This document shows positions 1 through 5,495 of a DNA stretch of 5,495 nucleotides, in pieces. Origin of the DNA: Candidatus Aminicenantota bacterium (lineage in GTDB: Bacteria > Acidobacteriota > Aminicenantia > Aminicenantales > UBA4085). A model generated the notes under the pieces. It did no database searches. It had not been told where the DNA came from and saw only the letters and a list, made by a program, of their open reading frames with translations. Numbering within the stretch: position 1 is the first letter of the stretch; every line of letters starts with the position of its first letter. Location of the stretch: assembly GCA_003154255.1 (NCBI GenBank), contig PMCY01000056.1:20951-26445 (forward strand), given 5' to 3'. Both the position numbers and the translations under genes were made by a program.

Positions 1-788
1 ATGACCTGGACCCCGGCGTCCCAGGCCCGCTGGACGAGCTCGCCGAGGGTCAGGAGCTCCTCGATCTGGGCCCTGTCCGTGGCGTCGGCAATCGATCCGG
101 GCCGCAGCCCGTCGCCCAAGCTGATGGTGATGTCATGGGCCCGGGCCAGTTCCAGGAGCCGGTCGAATTGCTCGTAGAAAGGATTTTCCTTCCCGTGATG
201 CAGAATCCAGGCCAGATGGAAGGCCCCTCCGCGCGAGACGACGTCGGCGACGCGCCCCTGGCGGCGAAGCCGCTCGATGGCTTTGATCGTCAAGCCGCAG
301 TGGACGGTCATAAAATCGACGCCTTCCCGGGCCTGATCTTCCACGGCGGCGAACATGTCGTCGCTGGACATGGCCAGCATCGATCCATGGCGCTCGATGG
401 CCCGGATGCCGGCCTGATAAATGGGCACCGTCCCCAAAGGGATCGGGGCCCGGGCCAGGATCCGCTGCCGGATGGCCGGCAGATCTCCGCCGGTGCTCAA
501 GTCCATGAGGGTGTCCGCGCCGTGGGCCAGACTGATGTCGACCTTGGCCAGCTCTTTTTCGAGGCCGGGGAAATCCTGGGATGTTCCGAGATTGACGTTG
601 ACCTTGGTCCGCAGGGACTTTCCGATGCCCATCGGCCGCAGGCCGGGGTGGAGGGGATTGCAGGGGATGACGATCCGTCCGTCCGCGACCAACGGGAGAA
701 GTTCTTCGGCGCGCCGCCCTTCGGCGGCGGCGGCGGTCTGGAGAGCTTCCGTGATCCGGCCGCGGCGGGCCGCTTCTATCTGGGTCAT
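1..788 (-). CDS. thiC: Phosphomethylpyrimidine synthase ThiC, short form, C-terminal part beyond window
   Basis: ThiC is a cytosolic radical-SAM enzyme that rearranges aminoimidazole ribotide (AIR) into the HMP-phosphate moiety of thiamin. The minus strand encodes 262 codons before the left edge cuts the gene. Visible family blocks are VNVNLGTS (63-70), MDLSTGGD (95-102), GTVPIYQAG (119-127), MTVHCG (160-165), SRGG (185-188), [15 protein letters not shown] (201-215), GDGLRPG (225-231) and IADATDRAQ (233-241). N66, M95, Y124 and H163 lie in segments known to line the AIR site. The C-terminal CX2CX4C iron-sulfur motif lies outside the window. The N-terminus [13 protein letters not shown] begins directly at the core, so this is the short form (about 430 residues) without the long N-terminal extension of the E. 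coli enzyme. The start is supported by AAAAGGA 8 nt upstream. It lies 23 bp after the TPR gene and is probably co-transcribed with it. Identity is near certain. Confidence 0.97.
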   Translation of the reverse strand, partial: MTQIEAARRGRITEALQTAAAAEGRRAEELLPLVADGRIVIPCNPLHPGLRPMGIGKSLRTKVNVNLGTSQDFPGLEKELAKVDISLAHGADTLMDLSTGGDLPAIRQRILARAPIPLGTVPIYQAGIRAIERHGSMLAMSSDDMFAAVEDQAREGVDFMTVHCGLTIKAIERLRRQGRVADVVSRGGAFHLAWILHHGKENPFYEQFDRLLELARAHDITISLGDGLRPGSIADATDRAQIEELLTLGELVQRAWDAGVQV

Positions 789-796
789 GAAAATCG

Positions 797-803
797 TCCT
801 TTT
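797..803 (-). promoter_or_regulatory. Ribosome binding site of thiC
   Basis: The minus strand reads AAAAGGA, ending 8 nt before the ATG at 788. It occupies most of the 23-bp gap after the TPR stop codon, which fixes the thiC start and leaves no room for a riboswitch or promoter between the two genes. Confidence 0.7.
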
Positions 804-811
804 AAAAACAT

Positions 812-1792
812 CTATTTTGCCGGCCGCTGCAGGAGGCCGGACAACCGTTCCAGGTCGTCCGCGGCCAGGCCCAACCCATTGCGGAAAGCGGGATCGGCCA
901 GCTCGGGCGTATCGGCGAGAGCGGTCCGCGCTTTCTTTGTGTCGCCCCGCAGATAAGCGCTCAGGGCCAGGAAAACCCTGGCTTCCAGGACCCGGCGGCG
1001 CTCGACGGGCACGTTGTTCTTCAGCTCCAGGAATTTTTCCAGGGATTTTTCGGCTTCCTTTAAGCGGCGCTCACGGTAGGCGATGCGCCCGAGCTCAAGA
1101 TGGCCGCGGATCTCGGCCGGGTTGTTTTCCAGGAGCTTGTTCAGGGTGGCTTTGGCGCCGGCGAAGTTTTTCGCTTCGGCCTGAAGTCCGGCCAGGGCGT
1201 AATAAGGTCCGGCCTGGTGGGGTTCCCGGCGGATACTCTCCCGGAGCAGGGCTTCGCCGGAGAGTCCGGCGTCCGCGCCGGCCGCAAGGGGAGCGATTGC
1301 GGCCTTGGCCGGGGGGACTTCCGCGGCCTTCTTGGCGCCGGGCGCGGGAGTCTTCGTTCCGTCGGCCGGGAGCTCGGTCTTGGGAGCCGCCGGCATATCG
1401 AGCCCGAAGATCCGGAGCGCTTTGGCCAGATCGGTTTTGCCCGGCTCAGGCAGGTCGAAGGACTGCAGTCCTTCCCGCCCCAACAGGGCTTGGGCGCTTT
1501 TCAGGTTTTGTTCGGCCTTGGCCGATTCATTCAGGTGGGCATAGCAGAGGCCCAGGAAGACCCGGGTGCGGGCGAAGGCATCTTTCTTAGCGTGCAATCC
1601 GAAAGCCGCGATCTCCAGGCTTTCCGAGGCTTCTTTATAGCGTTTCGCCTGGAACTTCAATTCCCCATCCTTCAGCGATTGGAGATAGAAGGGATCGATG
1701 GACTGGCCGCAGCCCGCGGCCCCGGGTGCGGCCGGGGCTGGAAGGAGCAGAATCAACCCCAGGAATGCGGTCAATAGGACTTTCGTGTTCAT
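812..1792 (-). CDS. Exported tetratricopeptide-repeat protein of unknown function
   Basis: The product has 326 residues. Residues 1-26 form a signal peptide: a short charged start (MNTK), a hydrophobic core ([14 protein letters not shown]) and an Ala/Pro/Gly-rich tail. C28 sits in the context AAGC, a weak lipobox, so it may be a lipoprotein or may be cleaved by signal peptidase I. The mature part has TPR-like helical pairs at about 35-68 and 74-106, a low-complexity Ala/Pro/Lys linker at about 132-172, and further TPR units at about 194-227, 228-260 and 270-300. Typical TPR positions are visible, for example [21 protein letters not shown] and the A/G-Y-x-A-x2-L pattern. TPRs bind proteins, so a periplasmic or membrane-attached scaffold is likely, but no enzyme domain or partner can be named. 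It is the first gene of a unit that continues into thiC. The link to thiamin may be only positional. The TPR call is firm and the function is unknown. Confidence 0.88.
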   Translation of the reverse strand: MNTKVLLTAFLGLILLLPAPAAPGAAGCGQSIDPFYLQSLKDGELKFQAKRYKEASESLEIAAFGLHAKKDAFARTRVFLGLCYAHLNESAKAEQNLKSAQALLGREGLQSFDLPEPGKTDLAKALRIFGLDMPAAPKTELPADGTKTPAPGAKKAAEVPPAKAAIAPLAAGADAGLSGEALLRESIRREPHQAGPYYALAGLQAEAKNFAGAKATLNKLLENNPAEIRGHLELGRIAYRERRLKEAEKSLEKFLELKNNVPVERRRVLEARVFLALSAYLRGDTKKARTALADTPELADPAFRNGLGLAADDLERLSGLLQRPAK

Positions 1793-1806
1793 GATTCCGT
1801 CATTTA

Positions 1807-1835
1807 TATATAATCGGAGTCGAGTGCTTTGTCAA
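1807..1835 (-). promoter_or_regulatory. Sigma-70-type promoter of the TPR gene-thiC unit
   Basis: On the minus strand a perfect TTGACA (-35, 1835-1830) is followed by a 17-bp spacer and TATATA (-10, 1812-1807, 5 of 6 matches to TATAAT). The expected transcription start is near 1800, about 8 nt before the TPR start codon, so the leader would be very short. The only candidate ribosome site is ACGGAA inside this leader. The TATATATAAA run allows -10 registers 2 or 4 bp further downstream. No TPP-riboswitch core is seen near it. Confidence 0.7.
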
Positions 1836-1932
1836 AAAAAGACGCTCACCCCCGACGATGAGGGGGCTGGAGGAAAAATCACCCTTGGCTTCATCCGCCC
1901 CGACGATTGTTCCTTTGGGCCGGTCCGATTAT
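1810..1932. repeat. Inverted 9-bp repeat ATAATCGGA/TCCGATTAT at both promoters
   Basis: ATAATCGGA at 1810-1818 is perfectly matched by its reverse complement TCCGATTAT at 1924-1932. Each copy overlaps or abuts the -10 element of one of the two divergent promoters. A shorter copy, TCCGATT, lies at 1986-1992, 22 bp before the flippase start codon. The copies could be binding sites for a shared regulator, or could be chance similarity around -10 elements. Confidence 0.4.
1850..1907 (+). repeat. 10-bp direct repeat CCCCGACGAT
   Basis: CCCCGACGAT occurs at 1850-1859 and again at 1898-1907, 48 bp apart start to start, both between the two divergent promoters. The first copy also lies in a small C5/G5 inverted repeat (1849-1853 with 1862-1866, 8-nt loop). 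The exact match is directly visible, but any function as an operator is inference. Confidence 0.4.
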
Positions 1933-1935
1933 CAT
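1907..1935 (+). promoter_or_regulatory. Candidate promoter of the flippase-glycosyltransferase operon
   Basis: TTGTTC (-35-like, 3 of 6 matches) and TATCAT (-10-like, 5 of 6 matches, 1930-1935) are separated by 17 bp. Transcription would begin near 1942 and leave a leader of about 73 nt before the start codon at 2015. The -35 is weak, so the promoter may need an activator or may not be the real one. The -10 shares the TCCGATTAT context with the opposite promoter. Confidence 0.35.
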
Positions 1936-2003
1936 GATTTTGCTGGAAACCCAGGGCGGCCAAGTCTAAAGATGCGCGCCGCTGATCCGATTTTATGAAT
2001 CAC

Positions 2004-2007
2004 AAGG
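2004..2007 (+). promoter_or_regulatory. Ribosome binding site of the fusion gene
   Basis: AAGG lies 7 nt before the ATG at 2015. It is a modest Shine-Dalgarno match, but it supports this start over the ATG at 1995, which is out of frame and has no purine-rich stretch before it. Confidence 0.45.
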
Positions 2008-2014
2008 CATCGGT

Positions 2015-4783
2015 ATGACGAAACCCGAGGGCGGCAGCCTGTCCGGACCGGCCGGGTCGGCGATCGACATCCGGGCCGGCCATCTGGCCAAAAACACCGT
2101 CCTCAATCTTATCGGTTATGGCGCGCCGCTCCTCATCGGCTTCGTCACTCTCCCTTTCGTCATCCGCGGCCTGGGTACGGAACGGTTCGGCATCCTCTCT
2201 CTGATCCTGGTCGTTTTCGGTTATTTCAGTTTCCTGGATATGGGACTGGGCCGGGCGACGATCCGCTTCGTGGCTGATTCGATCGGCCGGGGAGATCTCG
2301 GCCAGATTCCGCAATACGTCTGGACTTCGGTCTATATCCAATCGATCCTGGCTTTTGGCGGAACGCTGGTCCTGGTCCTGGTCACCCCTCTCGTGTCCCA
2401 GACCATTCTAAAGATACCCGTTCGATATCAAGCCGAAGTGAAAACGGCCCTCTATTTAATGGCCCTGTCCCTGCCCGTGATCATGGTTTCGACTTCCTTC
2501 CGCGGCGTCCTTGAAGGCTGCCAGCGGTTCGACATCGTCAACGCCGTCAAGATCCCGGCGAGTTCGGCCAACTATCTCATCCCCTTCATTTCGCTTTTCG
2601 TCTGGAAATCGCTGGTCGGCATCGTCGTGCTTCTCTTTGCCATGCGACTCCTGACCTTGTTCATCTGGATCGTCTTCGCCTTCCGCCAGTTCCCGGGGCT
2701 GCGCGGCGAGATGCGTTTTCAAAAGGAGAAATTTCGGCCGCTGATGTCTTATGGCGGATGGGCCACGGTTTCCAGTTTCATCAGCGCGATTTTGGAAAAC
2801 CTGGACCGCTTCGTCATCGGCGCCTTGATCTCGGTCCAAGCCGTCAGCTACTACTCCGCGCCGTATGAAGCCGTGGGCCGCCTCGGCATCCTGCCGAACA
2901 GCCTGCTCACGGCACTTTTTCCGGTCTTCAGCATGCTGAAGGGCGGGATGGCCGAAGATAGGCTCCGCGATCTCTTCGTCCGGACGCTCAAGTACGTTCT
3001 GGCCAGCATCGGCATTCTCATTGTTCCGATCATCCTGCTGTCCCGCGGAATCCTGCGCCTCTGGCTGGGGCAGGAATTCGCTCTGCGGAGCGGCCTGGTT
3101 CTGCAGCTGATCGCGGCGGGCTTTTTCTTTCTCTCCTTTTCTTACGTCGCCTTCAACCTCATCCAAGGGATCGGGCGGACGGACCTTACCGGCAAGATCC
3201 ACATCCTTCTCCTGGCGACCTACATCCCGTTGTTGTGGGTGGGGGTTCGCTATTGGGGGATCGACGGCGCGGCCGCGGCCTGGTTCCTGAACCTGGGCCT
3301 GCAGGCCGGCTTCCAGTACGTCGTCGTCCGGCGCCTGGGATTTGCCCGCATGGCCGATCTGCGGCGGGCCGGAGTGGGAAAGGCGGTTGCCGCCTTGGCC
3401 ATTTTCTTCGCCGCCGCCTTTCTCCTCGGCCGTCTGATGCCGCTCCTCGCGGCCGTCATCTTGGCTGCGGGCGTCTACGGGGCCTTGGTCTGGTTGTGGG
3501 TTTTTTCCGGCGATGAGCGGATATGGGTGCTGGAGCTGATCCGAAAATTCAAGCCCGGATCCTCCCGGACGCGATCGACGGCCGGCCTGAAAACCCGTCT
3601 TCTTCTCGTCGGGCTCGTGCCGCCCGAAGCGGGCGGCGGCTTGGACTGCGGCGTCGCCACGCATGTCTGGGACCTGGCCCATCAGGCCTCCCAGCGGGGC
3701 TTCCAAGTGGGCATCCTGGCGCCGTTGGGACGGAGGCGTTCGTTCTCCGCGAACGGCGTCCAGGTGTTGAATGCCAGCCGCGGCAGGGCCGTCCGACTGA
3801 TCCGGGCCGCGTTCAAAGCCGCCTCGCTGGGGCGGGAATGCCGCCGCTCCATCGCTTTCCTGACGGTCAAGGAGAAGGCCGGCGTACTGGCCTGGAGCAA
3901 GGCGCTGCAGGACGCGGTCCGGCGTTTTCGTCCGGACTTGATCCATATCCATCCCTTGGCCCATCCTCTCGGTTTGGGCCTGAAGTGCCTGGGGCACCTC
4001 CCTCCCGTCGTTCTGACCGACCATGGCTTCTGGCAATATCTGGAAAATGCCCATGATGCGGAGAAGGTCCGCCGCGGCGTCCGCGGCGCGGCCGGCGTCA
4101 TCTCCGTCTCCGAATACTGTCTCCGGCAACAGGCCCGTTTTGGCGTCGTCGCCGGCGGGCCGAATGAAGTGATCTTGAATCCGGTTGATTTTCCCGATCG
4201 CCCGGCCGTCCCCGAAGCGTCACTCGGCGCGGCCCCCGGCCGCAAGATCGTCGTCTTCGCCGCCGGCGTCGAGCCGGTCAGCCGCAAGGGGCTGGACATC
4301 CTCGTGGAAGCTTTTGCCGGGGACGCCGGTCTGCGCTCCCACTGCGCCCTGCACGTGATCACAAACGAAGAGGGCCGCGATTACGCCTTGCCGCGGATGG
4401 CCGCAGCCGGAATCGAAGGACGGGTCTGGCCCCGCCAGCCGCGGTCCCGGCTCTTCCAGATATTTGGCCAGGCCGACGTCCTGGCCCTCCCCAGCCGGTC
4501 CGAAGCATACGGACTTGTCCTGGTGGAAGCGGTTGCCTCGGGCATCCCCGTCGTCGGCTTCGCCCCGACCGTCGAGGAATTCCGCTGCCTCCTGGAGACG
4601 GATATCGGCGAGCCGTTTGACGCCGGGGTGGAAAGCCCGGCCGATCTGGCGGCCAAGATCGAAAATGTGCTGCAGCGTTCTTTTGACCGCCGCGACCTGG
4701 CTGAACGGGCACGGCGGGTATTCTCCTGGGACACGCTTTTCCCCGAATATGATCGCTTCTATAAAACGGTGCTCGGCCGATGA
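2015..4783 (+). CDS. Fusion: Wzx-type polysaccharide flippase + GT4 glycosyltransferase
   Basis: One 922-residue reading frame contains two complete modules. Residues 24-496 match the MOP-superfamily Wzx/PST polysaccharide flippases: NTVLNLIGYGAPLLIGFVTLPF opens the first helix, then RGLGTERFGILSL and the FLDMGLGRATIRFVA block, and about 14 hydrophobic segments follow. This half would flip lipid-linked glycans across the inner membrane. The tail SGDERIWVLELIRKFK (499-513) is a usual flippase ending. A short Ser/Arg/Thr linker leads to a GT-B glycosyltransferase (about 525-922). It shows the N-terminal strand KTRLLLVGLV, the GVATHVWDLAHQASQRGFQV helix, an acceptor-side TDHG (668-671), ILNPVD (720-725), SRKGLDILVEAF (756-767) and the EX7E donor motif E830-E838 in SRSEAYGLVLVEA. 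The sugar and acceptor are not predictable. The predicted GT would sit on the cytosolic face. The stop overlaps the next gene's start. Most such proteins are separate genes, so the fusion is unusual; a T6 run at 3501-3506 is the likeliest place for a sequencing error. Confidence 0.9.
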   Translation: MTKPEGGSLSGPAGSAIDIRAGHLAKNTVLNLIGYGAPLLIGFVTLPFVIRGLGTERFGILSLILVVFGYFSFLDMGLGRATIRFVADSIGRGDLGQIPQYVWTSVYIQSILAFGGTLVLVLVTPLVSQTILKIPVRYQAEVKTALYLMALSLPVIMVSTSFRGVLEGCQRFDIVNAVKIPASSANYLIPFISLFVWKSLVGIVVLLFAMRLLTLFIWIVFAFRQFPGLRGEMRFQKEKFRPLMSYGGWATVSSFISAILENLDRFVIGALISVQAVSYYSAPYEAVGRLGILPNSLLTALFPVFSMLKGGMAEDRLRDLFVRTLKYVLASIGILIVPIILLSRGILRLWLGQEFALRSGLVLQLIAAGFFFLSFSYVAFNLIQGIGRTDLTGKIHILLLATYIPLLWVGVRYWGIDGAAAAWFLNLGLQAGFQYVVVRRLGFARMADLRRAGVGKAVAALAIFFAAAFLLGRLMPLLAAVILAAGVYGALVWLWVFSGDERIWVLELIRKFKPGSSRTRSTAGLKTRLLLVGLVPPEAGGGLDCGVATHVWDLAHQASQRGFQVGILAPLGRRRSFSANGVQVLNASRGRAVRLIRAAFKAASLGRECRRSIAFLTVKEKAGVLAWSKALQDAVRRFRPDLIHIHPLAHPLGLGLKCLGHLPPVVLTDHGFWQYLENAHDAEKVRRGVRGAAGVISVSEYCLRQQARFGVVAGGPNEVILNPVDFPDRPAVPEASLGAAPGRKIVVFAAGVEPVSRKGLDILVEAFAGDAGLRSHCALHVITNEEGRDYALPRMAAAGIEGRVWPRQPRSRLFQIFGQADVLALPSRSEAYGLVLVEAVASGIPVVGFAPTVEEFRCLLETDIGEPFDAGVESPADLAAKIENVLQRSFDRRDLAERARRVFSWDTLFPEYDRFYKTVLGR

Positions 4784-5495
4784 CGACATTCCGTCCCCGC
4801 CTCGCCGTCATCCACCCCTGGCTCCTGGCATCGGGCGGTTCCGAGCCCGTGGCGCTTTGGGCCGCCCAGGCTCTGCGGGACGATTTTCGCGTCCGTATCC
4901 TGACGATGGGGAAGTCCGGGCTGGACGAGCTCAATGCGGCCTATGGCACGAGCTTAAGCGAACCCGATATTGAAATCGTCCGGATGGCCGTCCCGCCTTT
5001 CCTGGTCCGGCGCGGCGACGCCCTTCGAAGCTATTGGCTGGCCCGCTATGCGCGGGCCCGCGCCGCGGATTGCGATATCCTCCTGTCCGCTTATAATGGG
5101 ATGGATTTCGGCCGTCCCGGAATCCAATATATATCGGATTTTTCCTTTTCCGATCCCCTGCGGCGGGCTTTGTTGGAGGACGCCCGCGACTGGAGAAAAA
5201 AAATCCGGCCCGCCGGCGCGGCGCGGCGCGGATATCTGGCCCTGGCCCGCGTCCTCTCCGGCCAAACAAAAAATGGGTGGCGGCAGAACTTGACCGTGGC
5301 CAATTCCGCCTGGACCCGCGGCTTGCTCGCCGCTGCCTTCGGCGTCCAGGCCTCGGTCGTCTATCCTCCCGTCCCGTCGATCGATTCGCTTCTGCCCTGG
5401 GAACAGCGGACCGCGGGGTTCGTCAGCATCGGCCGCATCGTTCCGGAAAAACGCATCATCGAGATGATCCAGATCCTGGCCCGCGTCCGGGCTGC
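4780..5495 (+). CDS. GT4 glycosyltransferase, ALG11-like, 3' end beyond window
   Basis: The frame opens at ATG 4780, overlapping the upstream stop as ATGA, so translation is probably coupled; no clear Shine-Dalgarno is seen. It is open for 238 codons to the right edge. The N-terminal half shows LAVIHPWLLASGGSE (8-22), the glycine-rich start typical of GT-B family 4 enzymes, followed by VALWAAQALRDDFRVRILT. Further on come NSAWTRGLL (175-183), VVYPPV (193-198) and FVSIGRIVPEKRI (214-226), the linker into the donor domain with its basic K224. The NSxWT...VVYPPV...GR...EK pattern is shared with the eukaryotic ALG11 mannosyltransferase and its bacterial relatives, so a mannose-type donor is possible but unproven. 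The EX7E motif lies outside the window. It probably extends the same lipid-linked glycan handled by the upstream fusion protein. The GT4 call is confident; the substrate is unknown. Confidence 0.9.
   Translation, partial: MTTFRPRLAVIHPWLLASGGSEPVALWAAQALRDDFRVRILTMGKSGLDELNAAYGTSLSEPDIEIVRMAVPPFLVRRGDALRSYWLARYARARAADCDILLSAYNGMDFGRPGIQYISDFSFSDPLRRALLEDARDWRKKIRPAGAARRGYLALARVLSGQTKNGWRQNLTVANSAWTRGLLAAAFGVQASVVYPPVPSIDSLLPWEQRTAGFVSIGRIVPEKRIIEMIQILARVRA

Larger units (their letters stand above)
1793..2014. other. Divergent intergenic region
   Basis: This 222-bp region separates the minus-strand TPR/thiC unit from the plus-strand polysaccharide cluster. It holds the strong minus-strand promoter, a weaker plus-strand promoter candidate and several short repeats. 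I see no ORF with a credible ribosome site, no tRNA, no terminator (none is expected between divergent genes) and no riboswitch core on either strand. Confidence 0.75.

Noticed and set aside
785..811. Eight-codon minus-strand mini-ORF directly after the TPR stop, ending in an ATGA overlap with the thiC start
   Set aside because: It has no ribosome site of its own, and the strong AAAAGGA inside it serves thiC. It could act in coupling, but it is most likely chance.
135..1777. Several long plus-strand open frames opposite thiC and the TPR gene
   Set aside because: They are Arg/Pro/Gly-rich, lack any family motif, and lie antisense to thiC and the TPR gene, which are well supported.
1849..1866. 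C5/G5 hairpin as a possible transcription terminator
   Set aside because: The stem is only 5 bp, there is no following T run on the plus strand, and it lies upstream of both promoters between divergent genes.
1995..2018. Seven-codon upstream ORF (MNHKASV) whose TGA overlaps the fusion-gene start
   Set aside because: No purine-rich stretch precedes it, and such short overlaps arise easily by chance; there is no sign of an attenuator.
2364..2383. Short tandem CTGGTC repeat
   Set aside because: It encodes Leu-Val alternation in a membrane helix of the flippase and needs no further explanation.
2456..4129. Long open frame of 557 codons on the minus strand opposite the fusion gene
   Set aside because: It is a shadow of a GC-rich gene: its composition is Gln/Asp/Arg/Gly-rich low-complexity, it has no recognisable motif, and the plus-strand frame encodes two clear domains over the same span.

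Overview
The window comes from a GC-rich bacterium (roughly 60% G+C by eye, with strong G/C preference at third codon positions). It holds two divergent gene blocks around a 222-bp intergenic region, with no RNA genes, mobile elements or CRISPR arrays visible. The taxon cannot be fixed from the sequence. The exported TPR protein with a 'SLEIAAFGL'-type repeat and the flippase/glycosyltransferase cluster recall uncultured Acidobacteriota/Aminicenantota-like genomes, but this is a low-confidence impression.

Left block (minus strand, 1792 down to 1): a gene for an exported tetratricopeptide-repeat protein is followed after 23 bp by thiC, the phosphomethylpyrimidine synthase of thiamin biosynthesis. 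thiC runs off the left edge with 262 codons visible. The spacing suggests one transcript from a near-consensus sigma-70-type promoter (TTGACA, 17-bp spacer, TATATA) just upstream of the TPR gene. No TPP riboswitch is visible before either gene.

Right block (plus strand, 2015 to the right edge): a 922-codon gene encodes a single polypeptide that joins a complete Wzx-type polysaccharide flippase (about 14 membrane segments, residues 24-496) to a complete GT-B family 4 glycosyltransferase (about residues 525-922). Its stop codon overlaps the start of a second GT4 gene (ATGA overlap), which resembles the ALG11-type mannosyltransferase branch and is cut by the right edge. Together they look like the start of a cell-surface polysaccharide or glycolipid cluster: sugar addition at the inner face of the membrane and lipid-linked glycan export, here physically linked.

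The middle (1793-2014) carries the TPR promoter, a weaker candidate promoter for the flippase gene, and a set of short repeats: an inverted 9-mer placed at the -10 region of both promoters, a third partial copy, and a 10-bp direct repeat. This arrangement could be a shared operator.

The most notable item is the flippase-glycosyltransferase fusion. The next is the thiC transcription unit, which lacks a riboswitch and is led by an exported TPR protein.
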